Notes: a model not told the origin generated them from the letters alone. A stretch of 64,000 nucleotides of DNA from Leptospira saintgironsiae (GCF_002811765.1 NZ_NPDR01000005.1:62001-126000); one strand, 5' to 3'. Positions 26,705 to 35,684 are shown, counted from the stretch's first letter. Made by a program: numbers and translations.

Positions 26705-27937
26705 TTACTTTGGGAATTGGTCTATTTTTTTCTGGATACTGATCTTATCATGAGAAGTTTTTGCAAGTGAATATGCTTTGCGAAAATTTTCTTCTGACTT
26801 TGAATTATCTATATCTAAATACAATTCTCCCAAAAGAGCAAAGTAAAAATGATTTTCTTTTAGGTTTAGTTTTTCCGCTTCTATGATTGCTTCTTCTTTT
26901 TCATTTGCTTTAGAAAGTGCATATGTTCTATTCAAAGCAGCAATAGGAGAATATTGTAATTGAAGTAGACGATTGTATAACTGCAAAATATTTTCCCATT
27001 TTTCTTTCGTATCTTCCTTTTGGGTATGCCAGTATGCAATTCCTGCTTCCAAATGATATTTTGTGAGTTTTGTTCCGCCGGTTGCTTTGGTTAGAAAAAT
27101 TTCTCCCTTTTTGATCAGATCATAATTCCAAAGAGCCGTGTCCTGGTCTTGGTATAAGATCTGTTCTCCATTTTGATCCTGCCTTGCTTCGAATCTGGAA
27201 GTATGAAAACACATTAATGATAGAAGTGCATATACTTTAGGTTTATCAGTGATCTGATTTTCTACAAGCATGCTACAGAGACGGATTGCTTCTAAACAAA
27301 GATCTTTACGTAAAGTTTTGTTTTGGCTGATGGAATGATATCCTTCGTTAAACAATAGATATATTGTAGAAAGTACAGAATCCAATCGATCTTCTATCTC
27401 TTCCGGTGCTGGAAGTTGGATTGTGATCTTTTCTTCTCTTAATTTTTCTTTAGCTCTAAACAATCTTTTATTTATCGTTTCTTTATTGGTTAAGAAGGCA
27501 TCGGCTATCTCTTCTATTCCGAATCCACATAAAATCCTGAGAGAAAGTCCAACTTGTGCTTCTGAAGAAATAGAAGGGTGGCATACTACGAACATCATTC
27601 TGAGTTGGCTATCGTATATATTTTCAGGGGAAAGATCTATTTCAGATTCTAAAGACTCTGATTGAGATTTTGTGAGCTCAGGAAGGATTTTGTTCTTAAA
27701 AACTGAGTTTCTTTGAAGATAATTTTTGGCCTTATTCTTTGCTACGGCATAAAGCCAGGCAGTGGGATTTTCGGGATTTCCCTTGATTCCCCAGGCTTCA
27801 GTTGCAGTTAAGAATGTCTCACTTGCGATTTCTTCTGCAATTTCCAGCCTTTCGAAACCTATATGTTTGGAAAGAACGGAAACAATTTTAGTGTATTCAT
27901 TCCTGAATAAATGGGGTAATATTTCCGAGCTTTGCAT
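26705..27937 (-). CDS. ECF42-type RNA polymerase sigma factor with TPR extension
   Basis: A 410-residue protein. Residues 1-75 are sigma region 2 (AEEIASETFLTATEAW, then PTAWLYAVAKNKAKNYLQR), and residues 110-165 are region 4 (RILCGFGIEEIADAFLTNKETINKRLFRAKEKL). A long C-terminal helical-repeat domain (about 180-410) follows, including LLFNEGY. This layout, with a DGPF/YCII protein next door, is that of ECF42 sigma factors, which lack a classical anti-sigma factor and use the C-terminal domain for control. It lies 27 bases downstream of the DGPF gene. Confidence 0.9.
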   Translation of the reverse strand: MQSSEILPHLFRNEYTKIVSVLSKHIGFERLEIAEEIASETFLTATEAWGIKGNPENPTAWLYAVAKNKAKNYLQRNSVFKNKILPELTKSQSESLESEIDLSPENIYDSQLRMMFVVCHPSISSEAQVGLSLRILCGFGIEEIADAFLTNKETINKRLFRAKEKLREEKITIQLPAPEEIEDRLDSVLSTIYLLFNEGYHSISQNKTLRKDLCLEAIRLCSMLVENQITDKPKVYALLSLMCFHTSRFEARQDQNGEQILYQDQDTALWNYDLIKKGEIFLTKATGGTKLTKYHLEAGIAYWHTQKEDTKEKWENILQLYNRLLQLQYSPIAALNRTYALSKANEKEEAIIEAEKLNLKENHFYFALLGELYLDIDNSKSEENFRKAYSLAKTSHDKISIQKKIDQFPK

Positions 27938-27964
27938 AAAACTTACGCGAGATATGTGTGTCGG

Positions 27965-28321
27965 TTAACGTGTTTTATCTACGCCTACAACTTTTCTCAC
28001 TTCTACACTGTTTCCTGGTCCATTTAGGATGGGACATTCTTTTGCGATATTGGTAGCTTCTTCAAAATTTTCGGCCTTGATCGTAATAAAACCAGCTATA
28101 GATTCTTTTGTTTCTGCAAAAGGACCGTCAGTAATGATCTGTCCGGATTTTATAACTTTACCTTCAGTAGATAGTCCTGTTCCACCTACGAATTTATTTT
28201 GAGCGGCAATCCCTCCTACCCAGTCCTGATACATTTTCATGTACACTTGCATTTGTTCAGGAGAAGGTTGTGCATCCTTTGTGATCAGATCCAGTCGCAT
28301 TAAGATTAAATATTCGTCCAT
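27965..28321 (-). CDS. DGPF (YCII-like) domain protein of the ECF42 module
   Basis: A 118-residue ferredoxin-like-fold protein with the eponymous motif DGPFAETKE near residue 85. It is always found, usually in several copies, beside ECF42 sigma factors, and its biochemical role is not known. It is first in the DGPF-ECF-SRPBCC unit, 87 bases from the ferrochelatase gene in the same direction. Confidence 0.9.
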   Translation of the reverse strand: MDEYLILMRLDLITKDAQPSPEQMQVYMKMYQDWVGGIAAQNKFVGGTGLSTEGKVIKSGQIITDGPFAETKESIAGFITIKAENFEEATNIAKECPILNGPGNSVEVRKVVGVDKTR

Positions 28322-28408
28322 ATTTTGTTCCTTATAGAAGATGATTTTATCTCTAGATCAATTGAGTTTTTAGAAATTGGACAGGGACTTTGATAAAATT
28401 TGGACGCA

Positions 28409-29515
28409 TTATAAATTACAATTGCAGGCAACCTTTTCCTTCTTCGGATCCCATCCGCCTGAAACTTTACATATACAATGTGAAAGCCCACCTTTCTGCG
28501 CAGAATGCTTAGCTTCGAATACAAATTTTGCCAATGCTTCTAAGAAAGCAGGGTATGTTCCTGGTGCGGGAATTCTATGATATTCCGAGATCCCATTTTG
28601 GAGGGCATGATCTCTTATTTGCACTCCAATCTCTTCTAATGTTTCTAAATGATCGCTGATAAAACTGATCGGATAAACTGCGATCCTTTTGGTTCCATTT
28701 TGTCCCAACTCTTGGATCTTATATAGAGTATTAGGAGTGGTCCATTTGCTTGGCCCCACCCTACTCTGGTAGGATAAATGAATTTGTCCTTTATAACCTT
28801 TTTCTCTCAAAAGAATAGTAAGGGCTTTTACATTCTCTTCGATGTCTTTCGTATACACGTCGCCTTTTTTAATTAGGCGAAGAGGTATCCCGTGTGCGCT
28901 GAATACTATATCAAGGTTTTGCCAGTCTGAGATCGGCTCTTGCTTTATATGTAAAAAATCTTTTTCGGAAAGTTTACCTTGGAAAAAATCCAGGATCAAA
29001 TCTCTAATAGACTCTAAATATTCTTTTCTATCGGAGAAAGGTCTTACCCAAAGAGGACTGGAAGCAGGGCAGTATCCCAATTTTTTTTCCATGAGCATTG
29101 CTGTGGATAAAACTGTTGATCTGGAAAAATGAGGGAATAGGGGAAGAATTACAACTCCCTCATTTGGATCTGTCCATTCCGTAGGGAGTTCTCTTATGTC
29201 CGGATATCCGCAGCACATTGTGGCCTTGACTTCCCATTTCTCTCCGGACTCTTCTAAAAGTTTTTTCAAACCTTCTGCTTGTTTTTCAGTTTCGGAGACT
29301 AAGGGGGAGCCTCCTCCGAATCCCATGGAAGCATAAGTCTCTTCTACTTTTTTCGCTCTGGTCTCTGCGATTTTTCTAGCGAGTCTGATCCTTAGAAATT
29401 CAGGAAGAGGGAGATCGAATACCAAAGGATCTTCGAATAGATCTTTTAGAAATTTTGGAATTTCTTCGGCGTTTCTAGGTCCGCCCAAGTTGATTAGTAA
29501 AAGTTTATTTTTCAT
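28409..29515 (-). CDS. hemH: Ferrochelatase with Cys-rich C-terminal tail
   Basis: A 368-residue enzyme inserting ferrous iron into protoporphyrin IX. LLLINLGGPRNAEEIPKFL opens the protein, and the catalytic His is in IVFSAHGIPLR. SYQSRVGPSKWTTP and the late YPISFISDHLETLEEI with the metal-binding Glu are typical. The tail adds CIC (347-349) and CNC (364-366), four Cys that could hold an iron-sulphur cluster as in some bacterial ferrochelatases. It is transcribed opposite to the main heme operon and overlaps the upstream outer-membrane protein gene by 4 bases. Confidence 0.95.
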   Translation of the reverse strand: MKNKLLLINLGGPRNAEEIPKFLKDLFEDPLVFDLPLPEFLRIRLARKIAETRAKKVEETYASMGFGGGSPLVSETEKQAEGLKKLLEESGEKWEVKATMCCGYPDIRELPTEWTDPNEGVVILPLFPHFSRSTVLSTAMLMEKKLGYCPASSPLWVRPFSDRKEYLESIRDLILDFFQGKLSEKDFLHIKQEPISDWQNLDIVFSAHGIPLRLIKKGDVYTKDIEENVKALTILLREKGYKGQIHLSYQSRVGPSKWTTPNTLYKIQELGQNGTKRIAVYPISFISDHLETLEEIGVQIRDHALQNGISEYHRIPAPGTYPAFLEALAKFVFEAKHSAQKGGLSHCICKVSGGWDPKKEKVACNCNL

Positions 29516-30606
29516 AAAAAATGGCTCACTTGAAATTCGATGGAATATTGTTTTGTACTCAGATAATTTCTGTATCTTCCTGAATAATTTGAAATAATGT
29601 CCTCTCTACTCAGACCACCTTGGGTTTGGAAACTTCCTTCTCCGTATAATCTATGCTCAGTTAATTTTACGAAAAATAACCAAGAGGGTAGTATATAACC
29701 TGCTCCTAAATTTGTCTCTATTCCGAACCCGGAAGAATCTCCGATAAAATTCAAATTTCTTTGGTAATGATAATCCCTGAAATGTGAATACCAAATATTT
29801 CCGGAAAGACTTGCTTCGTACATCCAAGTTCCATTGGAATATCTATAGCCGAATCCGAATGGAACCTCCCAAGTGGAGATTGAATAACTAAGTCCAATTC
29901 CGATCGGACCATAAGTCACTGGTGAGGTCGCGATCCATTGCATCACATCGTATAGATAATATTTATAATAAGTATAATAAGCTCCGCCGGTAAGATAAAG
30001 ACCAGATCCTGGTTTTCTTGGATCTGGATTTGCTCCGCCAAAATATTTTCTGGCAAGAAATCCTATCCGATCGTCTTTCATTTTCAGTTTTCCTCTTCCA
30101 TCCGCAAAGTTTTGAGTCCCTGTAAATGTATAAGGAGTATCGTAAAAACTTGCGTTTGCGAAATCGATCTTTGTCCCCTTTTCTCTGCTTACGCTACCAA
30201 GAAGAAAGTCCTCGTCCCTCCCCTCTCCGGTTCTTTGGTTCTTAAAAGTTGTCCTGTATTCCAGGTTGATCTCCCAAGTTTCCCACCAATGTTTGAAACC
30301 GATCCCACCATATTCGAACTCTCTGTTGTAAGTGATCCTTGATCCCGCTTTTAGCCCGGATAGATTAGGGAACTTTGTGCCCGATTCAAAAATATGTTGG
30401 CCTCCATTTTCCCCCACAAGTCCTGTGATGGAACTTCTGGTCATTAGCTCGGATAGAAGGGCCTGAATTTTGGTTTGGGGCGCCGCGGTTCCTGGAAGTT
30501 TTGTTTCGGATCTTATCTCTTTGGGAGATTCAGGCTCTTGTGCAAGCAATGGACCTGTGGCAAATAGGCAGAATAGTGTGGTTATAATTCGAATCTGAAT
30601 TTTCAT
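29512..30606 (-). CDS. Outer-membrane beta-barrel-like protein
   Basis: A 364-residue protein with a signal peptide (IRIITTLFCLFATGPLLAQ, cleavage after LLAQ near residue 23). The mature chain is rich in Tyr, Gly, Phe and alternating hydrophobic residues, and ends SIEFQVSHFL, a typical barrel-closing strand with a terminal aromatic/hydrophobic residue. It overlaps hemH by 4 bases, so the two are cotranscribed. A role in iron or heme passage is tempting but not shown by any motif. Confidence 0.78.
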   Translation of the reverse strand: MKIQIRIITTLFCLFATGPLLAQEPESPKEIRSETKLPGTAAPQTKIQALLSELMTRSSITGLVGENGGQHIFESGTKFPNLSGLKAGSRITYNREFEYGGIGFKHWWETWEINLEYRTTFKNQRTGEGRDEDFLLGSVSREKGTKIDFANASFYDTPYTFTGTQNFADGRGKLKMKDDRIGFLARKYFGGANPDPRKPGSGLYLTGGAYYTYYKYYLYDVMQWIATSPVTYGPIGIGLSYSISTWEVPFGFGYRYSNGTWMYEASLSGNIWYSHFRDYHYQRNLNFIGDSSGFGIETNLGAGYILPSWLFFVKLTEHRLYGEGSFQTQGGLSREDIISNYSGRYRNYLSTKQYSIEFQVSHFL

Positions 30607-30621
30607 TTCATCCTAGAATTA

Positions 30622-30643
30622 GGGGTGAAATGATTTCATCCCC
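30622..30643. promoter_or_regulatory. Inverted repeat upstream of parA2 (parS-like or operator)
   Basis: GGGGTGAAAT and ATTTCA-t-CCCC are arms around one central base, with a single bulged T. A near-identical, perfect version lies inside parB2 at 32276-32296. The position, about 120 bases before parA2 and just upstream of the divergent outer-membrane gene, fits a ParB2-binding or autoregulatory site. The GTGAAA/TTTCAC words recall canonical parS but with the halves in the opposite order. Confidence 0.6.
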
Positions 30644-30764
30644 AGTGGAATTCCTTTTCCGAGAAGAGACCTTAGCATTCTCCCCTCCCCTATCGTTTCA
30701 ATTCGGTTTTTTCGCTCTTAAATCAATATGAGACATAGGTTTTCTTGACAAATCCGGTCTTCAA

Positions 30765-31721
30765 GTGGATCTATTATCAGGGTCGAGATCTAAAGTGAAA
30801 GCCAGAGTTTTAAGTGTAGAAGAAGTCCTCTCCGAATACGTTTTAAGTTCGGAAGATGAGTTTCTGGAGAAGGCGGAAAAATGGTCCTTGCCCAAAGACA
30901 ATAAGGGCAAGTACAAGACGGATGTTTTGGATAAGTACTTTTCCAAAAAAACAAAACATTCTTATGAATCTGTGATCATCGCGGTTTCTAACCAAAAAGG
31001 TGGAGAAGGTAAAACCACAGTTTCCATCTGTCTCGCGGAAGCATTGGCAAAGGCAGGCAAAAAAGTCCTACTTTTGGATTGGGATGCTCAGGCAAATATT
31101 ACTCAGTTATATGTTGGCCAGGCGGATAAATCGGTCTTTCATAGTTTAGGTTATAAAGAAGAATCTAAAGTAGATATTTCTGAAATTATTGTAACTCTTG
31201 CTCCTGGTTTGGACCTGGTTCCTTCTTCAATTCACTTGGCTAATTTTACGACTCCTTATGAGAGAGACGATTTTGATCTTTTGAAAGAAGCACTTCTGCC
31301 TGTCCGTTCTTCTTATGAATATATTATTATAGATTGTCCTCCTTCTTTGGGTTTGATTTTGGAAAATGCTTTGATCGCGGCTGATCTTGTTTTAGTTCCG
31401 ATCCAGACTCGCGCTTTTAGTGTGCAGGGTTTGAAAGACCTTCATGGTACAATAGAGAAGATCCGTAAAAAAGCAAATCCAGGTCTTGGGCTTTTGGGAG
31501 CAGTCTTAAATCAGTATGAGGATTCGAGGGCGCTTTCTGGGCTTGCCGAAACTGTCCGGAAATATTTCCCAGTGTTTGATTCTGTAGTGTACAGAAGAGA
31601 GGCGATCCCTCAGTCTCAAGCAAAACGTAAACTTTTATCCGAATATGATCCTAAAGCAATGCAAATGTTTTCTACCTTGGCGGAAGAAGTGATGAGGAGA
31701 GCAAATGGCAAAAAGATCTGA
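30765..31721 (+). CDS. parA: ParA family partition ATPase (copy 2)
   Basis: A 318-residue ParA. The deviant Walker A is KGGEGKTT with Lys78 and Lys83, the A' motif is in LLLDWDAQANIT, and the Walker B is YIIIDCPPSLG. An N-terminal extension of about 70 residues, absent from copy 1, precedes the ATPase and could be a small DNA-binding or regulatory part. It shares the unusual Glu in the P-loop with copy 1. It overlaps parB2 by 17 bases, the same length as in the first pair. Confidence 0.92.
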   Translation: MDLLSGSRSKVKARVLSVEEVLSEYVLSSEDEFLEKAEKWSLPKDNKGKYKTDVLDKYFSKKTKHSYESVIIAVSNQKGGEGKTTVSICLAEALAKAGKKVLLLDWDAQANITQLYVGQADKSVFHSLGYKEESKVDISEIIVTLAPGLDLVPSSIHLANFTTPYERDDFDLLKEALLPVRSSYEYIIIDCPPSLGLILENALIAADLVLVPIQTRAFSVQGLKDLHGTIEKIRKKANPGLGLLGAVLNQYEDSRALSGLAETVRKYFPVFDSVVYRREAIPQSQAKRKLLSEYDPKAMQMFSTLAEEVMRRANGKKI

Positions 31722-32406
31722 TTTTGCAGGGCTGGATCTATTAACAGCTTTCGGTGGGGACGAATCCCTAAAAAAAGAGATTCTTCTTTCTGATATTATA
31801 ACGAATCCGGAACAACCTAGAGTTTTTGGAAAAGAAGATGTGAGCGATCTTGTCGAATCTATGAAACGTCTTGGTTTGATAGAACCGATTGTTGTTCGTA
31901 GATTAGGTAAGAAGTTCCAGATCGTAGCTGGAGAGAGAAGATTTCAAGCTGCGAAACTAATAGGTTGGAAATCTATTCCTGTAGTAGAAACCGAAGCTCC
32001 CGAAGATAGATGTTATGAGATTGCCCTGGCTGAGAACGAAAAACGTAAAAGTTTAAATCCCTGGGAAGTAGGAAGGGCGATCCAATTCCTCCGAAAAGAA
32101 AGAAAAAAAACCGCAGAAGAAGTCGGTAAAATTTTGGGTTATACAGAAAGATATGTAAAACAGTTGAGCTCGATAGCAAGACTGGACCAAAAATCTGTTT
32201 CAGAATTACTCAAAAGTGGAAGTGACCTTTCCGTCAAAAACCTGGAAACCCTTCTAAAAAAGAAAGAAGGACGGGGGGGTGAAACGATTTCACCCCGCAG
32301 ACCTGGTGAAAGGGTCACGCTGGATCTTAAACTCCTGACTATCAAAAATAGAGAATCTTTCCTAAAAGAACTTTCTAACCTAAAGAAAAAGTACGGATTG
32401 AGCTAA
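31705..32406 (+). CDS. parB: ParB family partition protein (copy 2)
   Basis: A 233-residue ParB, shorter than copy 1. It has the N-terminal ParB domain with GERRF at residues 76-80, AENEKRKSLNPWEV, and a helix-turn-helix near 132-155 (KTAEEVGKILGYTERYVKQL). A basic linker with the embedded inverted repeat follows, and a short C-terminus. Its target sites are most likely the GGGGTGAAA/TTTCACCCC repeats at 30622 and 32276. No rep-like gene is adjacent, unlike the first pair. Confidence 0.92.
   Translation: MAKRSDFAGLDLLTAFGGDESLKKEILLSDIITNPEQPRVFGKEDVSDLVESMKRLGLIEPIVVRRLGKKFQIVAGERRFQAAKLIGWKSIPVVETEAPEDRCYEIALAENEKRKSLNPWEVGRAIQFLRKERKKTAEEVGKILGYTERYVKQLSSIARLDQKSVSELLKSGSDLSVKNLETLLKKKEGRGGETISPRRPGERVTLDLKLLTIKNRESFLKELSNLKKKYGLS
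32276..32296. promoter_or_regulatory. Perfect 9-base inverted repeat within parB2
   Basis: GGGGTGAAA-cga-TTTCACCCC has perfect 9-base arms. It lies in the region coding for a weakly structured linker of ParB2, so the DNA sequence may be conserved for binding rather than for protein. It matches the arms of the site at 30622-30643. Together they bracket the second parAB pair. Confidence 0.65.
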
Positions 32407-32514
32407 GACAATATTTTTCTCGTTGGAGAAAAGTAGAGGCTCTCGAATCTGTTCTCATACGATAGTTCGAGCGGATTATTTTATCATCGTTCGGATCTTT
32501 ATTAAAGGAACAGA

Positions 32515-33120
32515 ATGAAAATAGGAATCATAGTTGGCTCCCAACAAAAACAATCTCAATCCTCTAAAGTAGGCGAATTTTTAAATTCTAAATTAAAAGA
32601 AATGTCCGTAGAAACTTGGACATTGGACCTGGGAAAAAATCCTCTTCCTCTTTATGATTCTACTCAGACAAGCGACGATAAGGTCTGGACAGGTCTTTGG
32701 AAACCTATTGATGAAAATTTAAAAAGTTCTGAAGGTTTTGTTATTATCACTCCTGAGTATGGTGGGATGGCGAGTCCTGCTATTAAAAATTTCTTCCTTC
32801 ATGCGGGTCTTGTTCAATTAGGCCATAAGCCTGGACTTCTTGTTTCTGTTTCTTCTGGTAGAGGCGGAGCTTTCCCGATCAATGAGATGAGAGCAAGCAG
32901 TTATAAAAATACTAAGATCTGTTATATCCCTGAACAATTGATCTTTAGGGACGTGGAACATTTGATCAATGGAGGGGAACCTGTCTCTCCGGAAGATAGT
33001 TTTATCAGAGAGAGAAGTGGATTCGCGCTTAAGATCCTGGTTGCTTATGCGGATGCTCTTTCCGAGATCCGTGAGTCTGGCGTGGTCCAGGATCCTAGGT
33101 TTAAAAACGGAATGTCCTGA
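32515..33120 (+). CDS. NADPH-dependent FMN reductase-like flavoprotein
   Basis: A 201-residue flavodoxin-fold protein. IGIIVGSQQKQSQSSKVGEFL is the FMN phosphate loop, and FVIITPEYGGMASPAIKNFF matches the TPEYNxSxPGxLKN signature of the NADPH-dependent FMN reductase/quinone reductase family. It probably reduces flavins, quinones or azo compounds in the cytosol. It is a single gene with a 108-base leader, and no operon partner is visible. Confidence 0.88.
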   Translation: MKIGIIVGSQQKQSQSSKVGEFLNSKLKEMSVETWTLDLGKNPLPLYDSTQTSDDKVWTGLWKPIDENLKSSEGFVIITPEYGGMASPAIKNFFLHAGLVQLGHKPGLLVSVSSGRGGAFPINEMRASSYKNTKICYIPEQLIFRDVEHLINGGEPVSPEDSFIRERSGFALKILVAYADALSEIRESGVVQDPRFKNGMS

Positions 33121-33351
33121 TGTGACATAATCAGCGACCGGCTTACGTATAGGTTTTGGTTACAAAACTGCGTAGGGGAGGGGGAGTTCCTTCACTGTAG
33201 AATTGGCTCAAAGATTGTCTTTTCTGACCCGATGATATATTCTGAGAGCTGTTGGATTCGGATCCGACAGTTAGGAAACGGAAAGTTTCCAAGTCAGATA
33301 AGACGGACCGGGTTTTTAGATATCTCGGTCGAAATCGAAAGTTAGGAATTC

Positions 33352-33750
33352 ATGAATAAAATTAATATCCAGGCCGGACAAATTATTTTCAGAGAAGGCG
33401 AGTTGAATAACTCGATGTACATCATCACCTCTGGAACAGTTGAAATATTTTTTACTCATAAAAACTCGGCCACTCGTTTGGCTTTGATGAAGAAGGGAGA
33501 TTTTTTCGGTGAAATGGCTTTATTTAGGGCAAAGCCTAGAACCGCTACTGCGAGAGCAGTGATGGACACCGAAATGGTCGCAGTAGAATCCAAACAGCAA
33601 TTGGAAAGATACTTACTCGCGAATCCTGAGTTTGCTGCTAAGATGGTGAGGATTTTAGCCGATCGTTTGGCGAATACGAACGAACTTTTGATCTCTAAAT
33701 TGAACGAAATTACTACGAAAGAAATCGAATATCAGATAGAGGATACCTGA
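33352..33750 (+). CDS. Stand-alone cyclic-nucleotide-binding domain protein
   Basis: A 132-residue protein consisting only of a cNMP-binding domain: GQIIFREGELNNSMYIITSGTVEI and the phosphate-binding cassette FFGEMALFRAKPRTATARA near residues 61-80. The DNA-binding helix-turn-helix of Crp/Fnr proteins is absent, so it should act on a partner protein. It ends exactly where the convergent diguanylate cyclase gene ends, with no intervening base. The 231-base leader holds a GGAAAC/GTTTCC hairpin at 33274-33290. Confidence 0.9.
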   Translation: MNKINIQAGQIIFREGELNNSMYIITSGTVEIFFTHKNSATRLALMKKGDFFGEMALFRAKPRTATARAVMDTEMVAVESKQQLERYLLANPEFAAKMVRILADRLANTNELLISKLNEITTKEIEYQIEDT

Positions 33751-34773
33751 TCAGGTATACGTAATGCGGTCTTTGCCCGCTGCTTTTGCTTCGTATAGTT
33801 TTGCATCAGTCAAAGAATAGAGCCTATTACTTTCGTCTGCATCTGTAGGATATTCTGCAACTCCGCCAGATACTGTGACTTCTATCCCGAAATCATTTTT
33901 GGAAGAATTTCTTAAATAAGTCCTGAATCTTTCAATCGCTACTCTCGCGTTTTCTTTGCTGGTTTCGGGAAGAATGACCGCGAATTCTTCGCCTCCGACC
34001 CTACAACTGATGTCTTCTGTTCTGAATGCATACATCAAGGTTCCTGCTACCAGTTTTAAGATATCATCCCCGAAAGAATGCCCTTTGGTATCATTGATCT
34101 TCTTAAAATTGTCCAGGTCGAATAAGAATAGGCAGAAACTTCTTTTATACCTTTTACTTCTGGTGATTTCTTTGTTTAGGACCAGGTTGAAATATCTTCT
34201 ATTATAGATCCCTGTTCCTTCGTCTATGACTGCATTTAGGATGATCTCTTCGAAAGAGTAGATATCCACGATCTTAGGGTTTTCTATAAGTCGATTTTTT
34301 AGATATATATAATCTAGGAGGGCTACGACGAAGTTCATACTTCTGCCCAATTGTTTACTTAGTCCTTCCGCATGGGAGTAGATCTCTTTCCAAAGAGATC
34401 TGGCTTCGGATTCGGGTAAGTCTAAGTTCGCGATGATCCTGAAAAAGTCTGAGTAGAAATAATCGTCCTTCTTTCCCATCTCTTCGAATTTAGTTGCGAG
34501 GCTGGGAAGTGGTGCTTCTTTATCGTTTACGATCTCTAAAATTGCGGTTTTTCTTTCTGAGTTGATCTGCCCCAGGCCTTTAAACCTGTCCCTCATTTCT
34601 ATGAGTTCGTTTCTGGCTAAATTTGCTGTGGTTTCGTGGGCATTGAGGGTTTGTTCCGCTGTGAGTAATTCTACTTCTCCCAGCTTAGAAACTCTTTCGT
34701 AGAGCTCCAATAGTTCCTTGAGTTTTTGGATTTCCTCTTCTTTTTCTTTTAGCACTTCTTGTAGATTTCGCAT
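33751..34773 (-). CDS. Diguanylate cyclase (GGDEF) with coiled-coil N-terminus
   Basis: A 340-residue cytosolic protein. Residues 1-60 form a coiled coil (KEKEEEIQKLKELLELYERV), a helical sensor-like region follows to about 175, then a GGDEF domain. The active site is GGEEF at 260-264, so the enzyme should make c-di-GMP from GTP. The inhibitory site RTED (251-254) stands five residues before it, so product inhibition is likely kept. There is no membrane segment. It is convergent with the cNMP-binding gene. Confidence 0.93.
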   Translation of the reverse strand: MRNLQEVLKEKEEEIQKLKELLELYERVSKLGEVELLTAEQTLNAHETTANLARNELIEMRDRFKGLGQINSERKTAILEIVNDKEAPLPSLATKFEEMGKKDDYFYSDFFRIIANLDLPESEARSLWKEIYSHAEGLSKQLGRSMNFVVALLDYIYLKNRLIENPKIVDIYSFEEIILNAVIDEGTGIYNRRYFNLVLNKEITRSKRYKRSFCLFLFDLDNFKKINDTKGHSFGDDILKLVAGTLMYAFRTEDISCRVGGEEFAVILPETSKENARVAIERFRTYLRNSSKNDFGIEVTVSGGVAEYPTDADESNRLYSLTDAKLYEAKAAGKDRITYT

Positions 34774-34883
34774 TTTGGTTCGAGGATATGTTGGAGTCCT
34801 TCTGGTAGGAACTCCTAACTTTCCGGTTTGTTATGGAATACTGGTAAAATAATTCTTTTCCACCCTAGGGGTAAACCAATTTA

Positions 34884-35672
34884 ATGAATTACTTGGCGGT
34901 TTCATTTATGTTCAAAGGTCCTCATAAGAAAAAAGTTATTATTACAGGAGCGAGCTCAGGTATCGGCAGAGAGCTTGCTCTTTTATACGGAAAGGCGGGC
35001 CATGATCTGGCGATCACTTCTAGAAGGAAAAAAGTTTTAGAAGATATCGCAAAAGAGATCCGGTCATTTAATAAAGGCGGCAAGGTTATCTTGGCTTCCT
35101 TGGATGTCTCAGAATCGGCGGACAATTTTAAAGTCCTTCCTAAACTTGCTAAGGATCTTGGTGGAGTAGATCTATTTATTGCGAATGCTGGAATTTCTAC
35201 TAACTCTTCTTTTGGCCAAAAAAGTTTTGAAGCTGATAAGAAGGTGATCGATACAAATTTGATCGGGCTTATGGCTGGCATCTCCGCTTTGCAGCCGATC
35301 TTTAGAGATCAGAAAAGTGGACAGATCGTAGGGATTTCTTCAGTAGCTTCTTTCAGGGGTCTTCCTGGTTCAGCAAGTTATTCTACTTCCAAGGCTGCGG
35401 TTTCTACTTATTTAGAAGCACTAAGAGGAGAGGTTCGACAGTTCGGTGTAAAGGTCACTGTCATTCATCCGGGTTTTATAGATACTCCAATCAATCAAAA
35501 GTTGAAATCCCGTCCTTTTCTTGTTTCCTCAGAAAAAGGTGCTCAAAAAATTTACAATAGGATAGAATCAGGAGTTCGCTCCGCTACTGTGCCTTGGTTT
35601 CCTTGGGCAATGATCGGAGTCCTGATGAGATCGCTTCCTGAGTTTTTATGGGAGAAGATCGGGCCTAAATAA
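34884..35672 (+). CDS. Short-chain dehydrogenase/reductase
   Basis: A 262-residue classical SDR: TGASSGIGRELA (cofactor loop), NAGIS, the catalytic Ser in GISSVAS, and YSTSK. The C-terminal stretch VPWFPWAMIGVLMRSLPEFLWEKIG is hydrophobic, as in membrane-associated lipid or sterol-type SDRs. It is followed closely by the tyrosine phosphatase gene. The substrate is unknown. A second SDR at 37530 shares this type of C-terminus. Confidence 0.9.
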   Translation: MNYLAVSFMFKGPHKKKVIITGASSGIGRELALLYGKAGHDLAITSRRKKVLEDIAKEIRSFNKGGKVILASLDVSESADNFKVLPKLAKDLGGVDLFIANAGISTNSSFGQKSFEADKKVIDTNLIGLMAGISALQPIFRDQKSGQIVGISSVASFRGLPGSASYSTSKAAVSTYLEALRGEVRQFGVKVTVIHPGFIDTPINQKLKSRPFLVSSEKGAQKIYNRIESGVRSATVPWFPWAMIGVLMRSLPEFLWEKIGPK

Positions 35673-35684
35673 AGGTTTTTGCAT

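Noticed and set aside
28306..28580. Small open frames overlapping the end of hemH and the DGPF leader
   Set aside because: They are antisense or out-of-frame shadows of hemH with no ribosome sites or protein features.
32415..32432. TTTTCTC/GAGAAAA hairpin after parB2 as a terminator
   Set aside because: The stem is A-T rich and lacks a following T run, so it is too weak to call.
33121..33351. tRNA or small RNA in the leader of the cNMP-binding gene
   Set aside because: No cloverleaf or known RNA pattern was found; only a six-base hairpin at 33274-33290 is visible.
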